Shown: one piece after another, positions 21,917 to 32,530 of the stretch | Layout of the letters: each line of letters starts with the position of its first letter | Position numbering within the stretch: the first letter of the stretch is position 1 | NCBI RefSeq assembly: GCF_001625195.1 | Contig: NC_054389.1 | Location: forward strand, 5,452,520-5,516,519 | Source of the DNA: Drechmeria coniospora | Taxonomy: Eukaryota > Ascomycota > Sordariomycetes > Hypocreales > Ophiocordycipitaceae | Length of the DNA: 64,000 nucleotides | Direction of reading: 5' to 3' | Translations under genes and position numbers: made by a program | The notes under the pieces: generated by a model | The model's input: only the letters and a program-made list of their open reading frames with translations | What the model was told of the DNA's origin: nothing | Database searches by the model: none

Positions 21917-23934
21917 TCACTCTCCAGCGAGAAGTGCGATTACCTTATGAACAGCTACGTCTGCATCCTCACCACCCTCGACGAGGTCTCCAAAAAGCTT
22001 GGGCACCCTGCCAAGCACGCCTCGTTGGTCCGCCTGTCTCCCTGCACACCGCGTTAGAGAAGTCATGCACTCGTCTCCGCCAATGAATGACACTCACATT
22101 TGCCGGCGACGCTGACCGAAATTGCCGTGGTGCTTTTCGCCTCACCGGTCCAATCGAAGCCGATCTTCCACTCCAGTCGAAGCGACGACGACCCCGTGCC
22201 CGCGGCAGGAACACGGACTTGATAGAACTGCTGTCCTAGAAGCCGTATCAGGTCCGCCTTCGTACAGGGAGCCGACGACTCTTTCCTGGCCGCCTCGGCC
22301 CCGTGATGAAGACGGGTCCGGGTTTCGGCAGTCGTGATTCGTACTTGCTCCTCCGATCCCAATCGGCCTTCCAGCTGCAACCAGAATCGGGCCCGCTGGA
22401 GCGCTACCCTGCACCATTCCCCCATGGCCCACGACAGGATGCCGACGTTCTGCTGCATCGTTCTGTTGCACTTTCCAGAACATATCGTGTCGATGAAGGG
22501 TCCCAGCTCAAACTTGGCGGATGGTTCAACGGACACGACGCCGAGCTCCAGGATGCTGAAGTTGATGGCGTTGATGACCATCTCCAGCTTGGCGGTGAAA
22601 AGTCCCGGCATATCGCGGGATCGAAGCGTCAGCAGACGCCGCTGTCTCGGCGGCTGGTTCGGAAGCGGGGGCAGCACAGCAAGGCTTGATGTGATGCTAA
22701 ATGGGCTAAACAGTTGCAGATAAGGCAGCTCTTCGTCTGCCGTCATGAGAACGGGGTGGTGCGATTTCAAGCCGTCCGGATCTAGAATCTCGCCCTCGAT
22801 GGCGGTCGTGACGAACGAGGGCTTGCCAAAGGGTAAAATGCCTAGCGGGTGCAGGACCGCCTGGGCTAGTTGGCTCGATGGCGCAACCGCAGTCGGTTTG
22901 CCCGAGTCAAGAGAGCGCTGCAGCAGGTCCAGGAGGGCATCTTCGTCCGTGGGAGCGACGGTCCGTCCAGACGTCTGCATCAAGCGGATGCGCTCGTTCT
23001 CCTTCTTCCCCGTCTCCAGGTCCTTCTTGAGCTTGGCGATTTCCGCCATCAGCTCATCCTTCCGCTGCTTCTTCGATTCATCCGGATCAAAGGCAACGAT
23101 CCTGCGGGCGAAACTGGTGTTCACATCGAGGGCCATGCGGGGCAACGACTGATGGACGTTGGCATCTTGATGGAGGCTGCGAGGTGCGAGAGCGGATTGC
23201 TTGCCCGTCCATGGATGGACGGGCCGTTCTGCGGCGGGTTTCAACGGCGAGCTTTTCTTCGTCCGATCCCTCGATCGCCATCGTGATGGACTGCTGTGGA
23301 TGCCTCTCGGGGGTGTGGACGAGACGACATCCGGAACGGCGGGTGGAAGTTCGGGTTCGGGTGGAGGGGGTATATTGACACCTGTCGGGGGTGATCGACG
23401 GAGGCGGCGACCGATGAACGGATTCAACTCGTCGTCGCCTTCCGGCGCAGGCGGTGGGAGTGGTCTCGGACTCGGCCTGGACCTGACTGGTGATCTCATC
23501 GGTGCCGCAGCAAAGCCGCCTCCGATTCTCCGGACAGGGGATCCCGAGCGTGGACCGGCTTCGCTACGACGCGTCTCACCCGCGTCCTCGTCCTCGTAGC
23601 CTTCAAGGTCCGGCTCGCTTGCGGGCACATTCTCGGCCACGTCGGCCGCTCCAGGTTGGGTCCCCCGCTGGGATGACATTTCGCGCCCGCGTCGGCTGGC
23701 GGCCTCGCTCGAACTCGCCGCCGCTCTCGTCGGGGAGAGTATTTTCGAAGGAGATGCAGACAGTCGTCTTTGGAGAATTTGGGGATTGTGACGTGCAAGG
23801 CTTGCTCTGGTGGGAGACGCAAACGATGGGTGATTTCGACGACGAGCTTGCGCTTGGCCAAGCTCCTCGCTCGTCGACGTCCCAGCCGAGGAACGAGGGG
23901 CCACCCGCCGACGCTTGGCCTGCGACTCGTCCAT
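21917..23934 (-). CDS. Proline-rich nuclear-type protein with coiled coil and C-terminal domain
   Basis: Two exons, 22098-23934 and 21917-22041, give 653 residues. Intron 22042-22097 has GTGAGT, CTAAC and GTGCAG. The start MDESQAKRRRVAP is the first ATG in frame and carries a nuclear-localisation-like basic run. Residues 1-275 are disordered and rich in SP and PP pairs (ILSPTRAAA, STPPRGIHSSPSRW). A coiled coil follows at about 284-320 (KDELMAEIAKLKKDLETGKKENERI). After it comes an ordered C-terminal domain: LPYLQLFSPFSITSS, RDMPGLFTAKLEMVINAINF and MGEWCRVALQRARFWLQLE. The last exon ends LVEGGEDADVAVHKVIALL. A coiled coil before a domain of this size recalls kinetochore CENP-O/P-type (RWD) proteins, but this is a guess and I would not transfer the name. 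Confidence 0.75.
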
Positions 23935-24774
23935 GGCAATTTCGGCTTTCCGCTCACCACTCCAACATTGCTGACGTTGTCGTTGCAGGGGACGCACAGG
24001 TTGCAGTTGTCTTGCAGCGAATAAGTCGAATATATCAGCTGCGAGTTGCAGTTCCAGGCGCGCTATGCCGAATCTACAGTAAACAAGTCGAAATCGGCTA
24101 CCACCAAGTACTGTACTTTACTGTACATGTACTTGAGTAGTACTACTCGTGTCATGTACCTACATGTACAATAAGTGACCATAAGTGAACGGATTATTAC
24201 AGTACTCGGTACCTACGGAGTGCTCCCTACTTACGGAGTACAGTACTTGTATTTATGGTGTAGGCAACGCCAGTGAGCTGCTGTACTGCAAGTACTGTAA
24301 GCACTGTAAATGGGTACCTAGCTTCTTGGTTTTGGTCCCTTCGGCCGGGACTGGACCTCTCGCTGCCATTGCCACACCACAGCCTCCATCCAGTTGAAAG
24401 TATATATTACTGTATGTCAAAGCAATGAAGTGTGACCTCGGCATATTGTGACATATCATCCCAGCGAGAATACCAAGGAACTGAACTAGTTAGCTATCTA
24501 CAGTACATTGCGACCGTCCAATACAGCTGAGCGCGGAACGCACCATCATCACGTGTCACAATAACTAGTTTGAAACGCCAGTGCCCTGCTATCCACACCG
24601 TACAGACCTAACTACAGTATGTGGGCACAGCACAGTATGACGTCTCTCTGACCTTCTTTGCTGAACAGCGTCGGTCGATTGCAGCCAAACCCCTCGTTCG
24701 CGCTGCAGGCGTCGCCGTCCCTTCCCAGCATGCCGCGATAACAGCAGGTCGCATTTACAGACAGCCAATCCACA
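23935..24774. other. Divergent promoter region
   Basis: About 840 bp between two divergently read genes. Bases 24090-24320 hold many GTAC palindromes such as GTACATGTAC and TACGGAGTAC; no other element is recognised. Confidence 0.55.
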
Positions 24775-25554
24775 ATGCCGGCGCCCACGAGGCTCGCAGC
24801 CTGCAAGACTTGCCTCCGGCCATCTCTGCTGGCGAGCTCGAGCCGAGGCTTCGGCACGACAACTTGTCGATTGGGCAAAGATGAACCATGGCCGCAGATG
24901 ACGCCTCTCGGTTCCTATTACGAGACCATCCTGCGAAATCCCATCTCCTACGCATCTCACACGGCTGGCAGCAAAGCTGGCACTAGTGCCGGGGCCAGCA
25001 AGCCGAGTCACAAGCGCACGGTATACGGTTCCGGTTCCCCATCCAACCCGTCGTCCGCACCGTCGGTCTCGTTCAAGTCAGCGGAGACAGCAGAGGAGAA
25101 GGAGAAAAAAATGAGCATCGTTTTTGGTTCGCGACTCCTCGGACCGGCCGAGCAAGCCGACCGGCTTGCGAAGAAGAAGGCCCAATCGACCGTCATCGCA
25201 GGTGTTCTCGTGCCGCCGCGGCCGGAGGAGCCGGACAACTGCTGCATGAGCGGCTGCGTCAACTGCGTCTGGGACCGCTATCGAGACGATATTGAGGAGT
25301 GGTCGGCGCAAAAGAACGAGGCGCAAGCTCGTCTGCAGCGGGGCTTAGGCGCCGCCGACTCGGATCCTGCCTTCATTCGCGCCGGCGCAGAGGGTGATGC
25401 ACAGCGGAGTGCCAGCATCGGGCCGGCCAAGATCTCAAAGAACATGTGGGACGAAGATATCCTCCAGAACGTGCCGGTGGGCATCCGCGAATTTATGAAG
25501 CAGGAGAAACGACTGAAGGAGAAGCACCTAAGGGAAGGGACAGGGGGAGGCTGA
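24775..25554 (+). CDS. Mitochondrial protein with oxidoreductase-like domain (OXLD type)
   Basis: A single exon of 259 residues. The N-terminus MPAPTRLAACKTCLRPSLL..SRGFGTTTCRLG is Arg/Ser-rich without acids and looks like a mitochondrial presequence. The core is the short oxidoreductase-like motif: PPRPEEPDNCCMSGCVNCVW followed by DRYRDDIEEW, with its conserved CC-x3-C-x2-C cysteines. The N-terminal third between presequence and core is low-complexity Ser/Gly/Pro. The C-terminus is basic and helical (IREFMKQEKRLKEKHLREG). The biochemical role of this family is not established. It is convergent with the phosphoribosyltransferase gene, about 410 bp away. Confidence 0.88.
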   Translation: MPAPTRLAACKTCLRPSLLASSSRGFGTTTCRLGKDEPWPQMTPLGSYYETILRNPISYASHTAGSKAGTSAGASKPSHKRTVYGSGSPSNPSSAPSVSFKSAETAEEKEKKMSIVFGSRLLGPAEQADRLAKKKAQSTVIAGVLVPPRPEEPDNCCMSGCVNCVWDRYRDDIEEWSAQKNEAQARLQRGLGAADSDPAFIRAGAEGDAQRSASIGPAKISKNMWDEDILQNVPVGIREFMKQEKRLKEKHLREGTGGG

Positions 25555-25965
25555 GAGGCTGGATGTACGCAACAATGTAAATCATGGCGCTATAGACTAC
25601 ATGGATCGAATAGACTTGGGTTATCATAGACGATGATGGACTGCGCCCCTATCCGTGTACATATTTCTCAATCCAACCAACCATTCAAGACGGCTGCATC
25701 AAGGCACAAGCAAGGTGTAGGGGGGGATGGGGCGAGGGAGGATGCCGTGATGATGGATGGGTGCGTTGCAAGGGACCGCCGTAACAACTTTGTGTGAATC
25801 CTTTCTCATTCTTTGCTTCACTACATACCGGTAGGTAGACGGGTATCCTGTTCAACATTTGCTTATCAAGCCATCAAGACGAGCGCATCGAAGCGCCGTC
25901 GGCTTCCTTTGACTCGGCCATTCGCTCATCTGACCAACGCTTTTCGAAAGACAAGGCCAGCGGGC
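25555..25965. other. Convergent 3' intergenic region
   Basis: 411 bp between two convergent stop codons, presumably two 3' untranslated regions. No gene or repeat is seen. Confidence 0.5.
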
Positions 25966-26798
25966 TTACTGCGGCGGGGTGTTCGCTTTCAGCGCAAGCC
26001 TGTCGTGCTCGTCAATGTCGATGGCCTCCCACGGGTAGTTGATCCAGACGTCGCCGACGGTCTGAGCCGCCTCGTAGCCGTTGTCCACCATGCCATCGGG
26101 CAGCTTGCCCTTCTTGGGCTTGTCCTTGTTCTGCGTCCGAGCCGGTCAGTGACGGTCCAGCATGGACCGGGAGGGAGGACGACATACGTGGAGGACGAAG
26201 ATGTAGAACTGCGTCTGGGGCGCATCGGGGCCGGCTCGCTGGCGGGCAATCTCGACGTCCTTCTCGAGCTCCTTGACGGCGTACTCGAGCGTCGTCCGGG
26301 TGTCGTCGACCTCATCGACGATGAGGATGCGCTTGCCGACGAGGTTGTCCATCTCGCCGAGGGCGCTGAGGTCGAGCCACTGGGTCCGGGTGACCTTGGT
26401 GCCGATGGCCTCGACCTCGGTGTCACCGAGGGACTCGTAGAGGGAGAGGCCGATGGCCTGGATGGGGATGTTGGGCGAGCCAGGCTGCTTGAGGAAGGAT
26501 CGCAGGATGCGGGCCGGGACGTAGCCGCCGCCGCCGATGGCGATCATGAGGTTGGGCTTGAACTCGGCGAGCAGCTTTTCCGCCGACTGCTGGCACAGCT
26601 TGTGGACCTACTCGTCCGTCGTCAGCTTTCTGTCGCTCCGGCTGCCGCTGCTCACCCGACATCTAGTCTGATGGTCGCCGCAATGGCCTGCAGCCATGAA
26701 AGGCCAAGACGAATGGGCGAAGCCAGGACCGCGGGGCACGACCGTTGCTGCTGGAGCACACTTACATCATTGTACGTGACGTAGATCTTTTCCACCAT
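25966..26798 (-). CDS. Purine phosphoribosyltransferase (Hpt1/Xpt1 family)
   Basis: Exons 26766-26798, 26188-26607 and 25966-26130 join in phase 0 to 205 residues. The first exon is only eleven codons (MVEKIYVTYND). The core matches yeast hypoxanthine- and xanthine-guanine phosphoribosyltransferases: VHKLCQQSAEKL, LMIAIGGGGYVPARILRSFL, and the PRPP-binding loop RILIVDEVDDTRTTL at the expected position. WINYPWE near the C-terminus contacts the base region in this family. The enzyme salvages guanine and hypoxanthine or xanthine to the nucleotide with PRPP, in the cytosol. Which base is preferred cannot be read from the sequence, so HPT1 and XPT1 are left open. Intron 1 is 158 bp, longer than its neighbours. 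A 73-bp purine tract lies 164 bp upstream of the ATG. Confidence 0.93.
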
Positions 26799-26961
26799 CT
26801 TGAAAGATGATTCTCGGCTCTTGGCCTATAACCTTGGTATTCGAGGCGGAGGCGGGGTATCGGTGCGTCGCGCTTCGCAACGAGGTCAGACAGGATGTCT
26901 CGGACTGGATCGAACTATCGAGCGCAAGCGAGACGGCTGATGGTAACGAGGCACGATGCCC

Positions 26962-27034
26962 AAGAGGGAAAGGGAGGAGGAGGAGAGAGGGGGGAGAGGA
27001 GGAGGGGGAAGAAGGAGGAGGAAGGGGGGAGGAG
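26962..27034 (+). repeat. 73-bp uninterrupted polypurine tract
   Basis: Every base from 26962 to 27034 is A or G, mostly GGA/GGAGG units, and the purine run resumes after one C to 27049. On the coding strand of the adjacent minus gene it is polypyrimidine and lies 164 bp upstream of the start codon. Such tracts can form triplex DNA and exclude nucleosomes. Confidence 0.95.
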
Positions 27035-27665
27035 CAGGAGGAGGAGAAGCCAGAGCTCCTCACGTCCTTGGTCGCTCGCGCTGCCACTGCCAACTTTTTT
27101 TTTGCCCCGCGACCCTGGCGTGCGACGAGGCGGCCAAGCCCCGTTGCCCCTCTCCGTTCAGCTGCTGGTGGGGCATGCCGGTTGCTGTCGAATCCACTGT
27201 CGGTGGTCCCCGTTCGGGGGCCTGTCCACTGAAATGCCGAGCATTCATTATGACCTGGTAAGTAATTGCACTATAATACTACTGCACTTGTGCCTAGTAG
27301 GCAAAATTCATTCACACCGTACTCCTGTATGTTACGAGTCCCTGATGGAAGAGGATTCTTGTCGAGAAGAATTTTCGTCAATGGCTATTCGCACGTGTAG
27401 ATACGTGTACGCGCCGCTGGGGAACGAGCTCTTCCTCATCTGGCGGGTTCTCCTCGATTGACCCGGAGCATGGGTTGCTTCCATGCTACCTTGATACCGA
27501 GGTGTCGAGATGACCTCACGGCGCTCACGATGGCCTCCGTTAGCCCATGCGACGTACTCTTGATTATCTCTTACTACATTCCCACCTTGGAATAGCAGGA
27601 CTGCTTACAATCCAGTGCAAGTTGCTTGTATTTTTATATATTACACTACATGTACACCTACATGT

Positions 27666-27761
27666 ACTTGCATGTCCAGAGTGTGTACGTGCATGTCTAG
27701 AGTGTTACTTGCATGTCCAGAGTGTGTACGTGCATGTCTAGAGTGTTACTTGCATGTCCAG
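27666..27761. repeat. 41-bp tandem repeat, 2.3 identical copies
   Basis: A 41-base unit beginning ACTTGCATGTCCAG occurs at 27666-27706 and 27707-27747 without a mismatch, and a third copy breaks off after 14 bases. Confidence 0.95.
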
Positions 27762-27867
27762 ATTCAAGTACAATCTAAGTACGGTACTCCGCAAGGCAAG
27801 TATTGTAAGTACATGAATTACAGCGATAACCAGTAGTACCATTCTGCTAATCGCCAGACACCTTGGG

Positions 27868-28172
27868 TAATAGGACCACTTTGGGCAATAAGTAGGACCA
27901 CCTTGGGCAGTAGGAAGTAGGTACCCAATATTAATAGTGCAGTACTTATAGGAGGAATTAATAGGAGGCCCTACATGTGTACCGTGTACTGCAAGTAGGT
28001 GTACTGTACAAGTACTGTTCGCGCCCATGGAGAGTCGCGTGCACATCACTCCCACATTGGGCAATAGGACCACCTCGGGCAGCAGGAGGAAATCTCCATT
28101 TGTACCGTGTAGGTTTACTGTGCAAGTACTGCTCGTGCCCACGGAAAGATCGCGTGCACGTCACTCCCACAT
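27868..28172. repeat. Diverged direct duplication
   Basis: A segment with TTGGGCAATA..GGACCACC, TGTACCGTGT, CAAGTACTG and GCGTGCAC..TCACTCCCACAT is present twice: about 27868-28057 and 28057-28172. Many differences between the copies are transitions (for example TTC/CTC, ATGG/ACGG, ACAT/ACGT), and there are several indels. Confidence 0.85.
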
Positions 28173-28648
28173 AATGGATCAATGGGCGGTATTATCTATC
28201 CATCGCCATCCATGTCCATCCAGGCCAAAGCTCGTTCCATTGTTCCGGGGCATAAATCATGCTCTGGCACGACCACATTCGACTGTGCCTACAGTACAAC
28301 AGGCCACCAGCCGCAGCCGCTGACATGCTGCATCGTCCGATCACGACGGCCATCTGCCATGGCAAGCAGAGCTGACATGCGTCTCCTCGTCGCTCGATCT
28401 CGATGCCCTCGATGCCCTCGTACGGTCAAACTTCCGCTGGAACGGGAACGGGAACCGAAATCGTAAATTCTTCATGGTCCATCCAATGCCAACTGACATT
28501 GTCGTGTAGCACCCCTCTAGACTCGGGACGTTAGCTAGCTCCCCCAAGCAAATACACGCAGCAGCAAAGCTCATCAGGTCAAGCGCCAGACCCTCAAGTT
28601 CCCTTGCCTTGCCTTCTTTCCGTCCATTTCCCCCCACGGAGCCACCAT

Positions 28649-29779
28649 CTACTGCCCCGAAACGTCCTCCTCTGTCGCCTCGTCGTCGTCATCCATCCCC
28701 GAGACCTCCACCGCCCACCACCAGACGGCCACCGCTCGGGAAAAGGCAACGGCAGCGGTGCCGACCATCATGGCGATGCTGCCGACGGCCACGCCCTTGG
28801 CCAGCTGGTCGACATCCTGGCCCGTCGCGAGCATGCCGAGCCACAGTGCGAATGAAGCGCCCGTGGTCATGGTCAGGATCAGCGCCTGCAGGTAGAGCAG
28901 GACGACGGTGCGCAGCAAGCGTACCTCGTGCGCAACGAGCGTACCGAGACATACGGCAAAGACGACAAGTAGCATCGTTGCCAAACAGGCCCCAGATCTG
29001 CGATGGGATGGTCAGCATCGCAGATAGTTGAAGGGAATGCGGGGAATGCATGATGCATCGAAGCAGATGACCTACAGATCCCCGTCGGGAGACGGTGCGC
29101 CCTCCTCTTTCCACACGACGACACCCAAGACGACACTTGCCACAGCGAGACAGACGAGACACTGTCCGACGAGCAAGGTACCGTCCATGGCCACATGAAG
29201 GGCTCGACGGCGACGAAGAAATTGCGCCGCACGCAACTCAACCTGGTCCCGCGCGGGTGAGCTCTCCGGAATGGGTGAAGACCCAGGCCCGTCGTCCTCG
29301 TCGGCTCCTCCCTCCCAGGGCGGAAACGGAGTCAAGGGCTCCGAGGGCAGCCTTTTGGCCGTCATGGCACTACTAGAGGGCGTCGATGAGGCAAACCAGC
29401 CCGAAGGCGGTCCCACGAATTCCTCCTCCATGGTCGAGTGACGACGCGTATTCGAGCTCAGGGGTCGACTCCAAAAATGATGGGGCGACGCTGATGAAAC
29501 GAGAACATCCGGTCCCGCCATCCGATCGCCGCCCGGCAAAGGACAGCCTACGGTTCGGGGACCAGACGGCCGTGGTGCTGCGAAGCTGCGGTATTGGACG
29601 GCTGGACGGTCGGGCGATGGCGTCAACGGCGGGCCGCTCCAAGACTTCCCAGAATGGGACGGGGGTCGAGGACTCGTTAGATGAGCCGGGGCCGTCTCAC
29701 CACTCGGCCAAGGTCGGCGTGCAGCCGCACCTCCCTCCTCGTTGGCTCTGTCGTGAACTTCCATTCTCGAGATGGACAT
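28649..29779 (-). CDS. Four-TM membrane protein with disordered N-terminus
   Basis: Exons 29076-29779 and 28649-28997 give 350 residues. Intron 28998-29075 (GTAGGT..ATCGCAG) joins SPDGDL to SGACLATMLLVV. Residues 1-200 are disordered and rich in Pro, Ser and Arg. A helical ARDQVELRAAQFLRRRRALHVAM precedes four membrane segments: TLLVGQCLVCLAVASVVLGVVV, ATMLLVVFAVCLGTLVAH, TVVLLYLQALILTMTTGASFALWLG and VAVGSIAMMVGTAAVAFSRAVAVWWW. The C-terminus is acidic (MDDDDEATEEDVSG). I do not recognise the family. Alternative in-frame starts exist at 29764 and further downstream; the first ATG was used. Its layout suggests an organelle or plasma-membrane protein of unknown role. Confidence 0.72.
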
Positions 29780-30517
29780 GGCAATCGGCCTTGGTCCCCT
29801 GCGTACCCCCTCTGGTGGGGAAAAGTCGTTACGCGCAGTCAACGATGTGCGTAAAAGGCGACGATGAAGACGAGGCACAGACCAGGCTCACCTTTTCGAC
29901 GTGCGAATGCTTTGATGTGTAATGGGAGAATGGTTGTGTGCCCTCGCCGATGCCGCCCAGGGGTTGGTGTTTGGTTTACGCCTCTGTTTGGCGTTTCGTG
30001 CGAGTGCGCCTGTGCTTATGTGCGTTTTGGAGGCAAATCAAGCACCTTTGGCGGGAGAGGGAGCGAGTGGGGATATGAAAAGAGGGGATGAAAGGTGGCC
30101 GGCGAGTATCTCACTTTGAGAGTTGGCCGGACCTCTATTATCGCTCGCCTCGCGCGTGCGAGGACGGCTGTTTGGTGTGTTGCCAGGTGAGGCGGTCTGC
30201 AGCGCAGCGAAACGCGGCGCAGGGAAGAGTAGGAAAGTTCAGTCAGTCGATAGAGGCTGCGCTGTCATGGTGCAAGTCAAAGAAAGACTCGCTCTTCCCA
30301 CTCGCTGTTCCTGGGCCCTCCTTGCTTCCGTTCCTCGGCCCCGTTGCGTTTCCACATCTCGTTCTCCTCCTCTTTCTGTAGCTCGTCCCTCCTCCTTGTC
30401 CTACCCGCCTGCTGTGCATGGAACAGCATCGGCACTGTGGGCATGCATCTACACGCTCGTTCATCACCCGATCCGAGGGTAACAGGCCCTACTTCTGCCT
30501 TGGTTCCCTTTCGCCGC
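29780..30517. other. Intergenic, leader of the four-TM gene and 3' side of the peroxin gene
   Basis: No gene is supported in these 740 bases; no repeats stand out. Confidence 0.5.
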
Positions 30518-32444
30518 TCACTCGAGGTTCATTCTCGCCTCGTCACCGATACCCCACTGCCCGCCGTCCTTGCCCTGCTTCTGCAGCTCGAGCTCGAGCT
30601 CGGCCCCCAATAGGCCAGGGTCCGTGTCCTGGGACGAGGGCTCGCTCACGACCTCACTCAACCTTCGGGGACCGTCCTTTTCCTTTTCCGCCGTCGACAG
30701 GGGTGTCTTGTCGATGGCCCGCCTTCGCAGAGACGGCCAAAATGATGAGCGGGACGACGTAGAGTGTATGGAAGCGGCGTCGTCGGCCGTCTTGACGCTC
30801 GCGTCGTCAGCAATCGTCGGTTCGGGCCCGGGGGTCACCAGTTCGGCACGCATCATCTCGCCAGCCGTGCTGTATCGCTGGGCGTGCGGTTTGCCGCCGG
30901 CGTCGCCGTTGGCCACGGCCGCGGTCGTCGTTTCGGGCAGCAGCGCGTCGCTCTCGTCCACCTCGACAAGCTCCGCGTCGCGGTACCACTTTCTCCTGCG
31001 GGTCCACTTCCCCCAGCCATCAAGGCCTCTTCGGCCATTCTGCCACTGCGAAGTGAAAGAAAAGGAAGGGTCAGCGATGGTGGGCAGGCTCGGGTCTGCC
31101 GTCGGTCCGTACCTTGTTGTCGTAATATATCCAGCCGTTCTTGCCCTCGTCTCCGTCGTAGTCGACGGCGCTCTGCTCGTCCGAGACGCCGTCGACCCTC
31201 CAGCGACCTCGGTCGGCCCACTTCCACGTCATTCGGCTGCCGTCCTCGACGTCGGGGAGCTCGAACTCGTCCTTGGGCGGCACCGAGTTGTTGTGCTCGT
31301 CGGTCCAGGCGGGCCGCTCGTAGGCGAAGAGGCTCGCCGTCCACCCGAGGCCAACCCATCGTCGCTGGTTCTCGAAGATGATAAAGGTGAACTTGACGCC
31401 CGAGCTCGTGGCGTCTCGTTCGGCGTGCACCTGCAGGCCGGGCACCTTCTTGGTGGCCTTGGCGATCTCCGACTCGATCCTCTTGGACGCCTTGGTCGGG
31501 CTGTCGAAGCGCAGGCCCGTGGTGGCCGAGGCGAGCCGTCGGACGAGGGCGCTCCTCCAGAGCAGGGTTCTCGACACCCTCATGACGCGTGCGTGCCAGG
31601 TCAAGGCGAGGGAACCGGCGACGAGGACGACGCGGCGGGTGGTGATGACGCGCCAGGGCGGCATGGTGAGGGCGAGCCAGAAGGGCGTGATGGCGACGAG
31701 GCGGATGAACATGGCCGTCAGGGCGGGCCTCGTCGTCGCGCTCGTCGGCGTTCGCTGGGTGCTCAGGAAATCCGTCATCTCGATGAAGGGCTCCATGAGG
31801 ACGTTGCACCGTCCGGTAAACTCCTTGAGCGTCTCGACAATCTCGTCGAGCGTCTTCTGGTGCTTGATGTTGGTCACCTCGGAACGGGCCCGCGTGTGCT
31901 TCACCTTCCTGCCAGCGCCGTCGCCGGCTCCCGGCCGCGCCTCCTTCTGCTGACCGGCGGCGGCGTTGGCGGCGTTGGACGGGTCCTTGACCTCCCTTGC
32001 CGGTTCCTTCCAGCCGCTCGTGCTCAGAGGGCTGTACCTCCTCCCGTACATGCCGACGATGAGAACGAGGCCGACGACGACGGGGCCGGCCCTCCTGAGG
32101 ACGACATCGCCGTAGAGGGTGACGGCCCAGAAGGTGGCGAGCAAGAGGAAGCTCTGCCAGGGATCGCCGGAGCTCCAGGTCAACAGGCCGACGAACTTGT
32201 TGAGGGGCAGGAGGAAGGGGTGGCTGTAGGCGAGGGCGCGCGTCACCTGGGGCGGCGTGGCGAGCAGCAGCGGGCTCTTCTGGTGGACGAGTATGGTCGA
32301 TCGATGGGAAGGCCGCGTCGGCGTCTTGGCCGAAGGCGTGACGGGAGAGAAGGCGGCAAAGGTCGGGGGGAGGCCGGTACCGGCACCGGCACCGGGCGAG
32401 TCGTACGACGAAGCGCCAGCGGGGGCGACGTCGCGGTTCGACAT
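30518..32444 (-). CDS. Peroxisomal membrane peroxin, Pex28-32 type (dysferlin domain)
   Basis: Exons 31113-32444 and 30518-31045 join in phase 0 (GTACGG..TTCGCAG) to 619 residues. The N-terminal half has membrane segments around LLTWSSGDPWQSFLLLATFWAVTL, VVVGLVLIVGMY, AMFIRLVAITPFWLALTM and VVLVAGSLAL. This is the Pex24/Pex28-32 integral peroxin arrangement. The later part has the paired dysferlin signatures FENQRRWVGLGWT and WKWADRGRWRVDG. NGWIYYDNK then continues across the intron into WQNGRRGLDGWGKWTRRRKWYRDAEL. The C-terminal 150 residues are disordered and Ser/Asp-rich. Members act at the ER-peroxisome interface and control peroxisome number and size. Which paralogue this is cannot be assigned by eye. 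Confidence 0.9.
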
Positions 32445-32504
32445 GGGCGCGCCGAGAGGAGATAGCCACGGGGAGTCCTGGAGGGCGCGGACCGTCAGTT
32501 TGTT

Positions 32505-32530
32505 CGTTCCCTCGTTCCCTCGTTCCCTCG
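32505..32530. repeat. Octamer repeat (CGTTCCCT)n
   Basis: Three contiguous copies of CGTTCCCT and then looser copies lie 60 bp upstream of the peroxin start codon, in its probable leader. Confidence 0.85.

Larger units (their letters stand above)
26799..28648. other. Gene-free stretch with purine tract and several repeats
   Basis: It holds the promoter of the phosphoribosyltransferase gene, a long polypurine run, a 41-bp tandem repeat and a diverged duplicated segment. GTAC palindromes occur around 27640-27800. No protein is supported. Confidence 0.6.

Noticed and set aside
30570..32465. A 631-codon plus-strand open frame and a 600-codon minus-strand frame over the peroxin gene
   Set aside because: Both are GC-rich shadows; the third frame carries the dysferlin-domain peroxin with family motifs.
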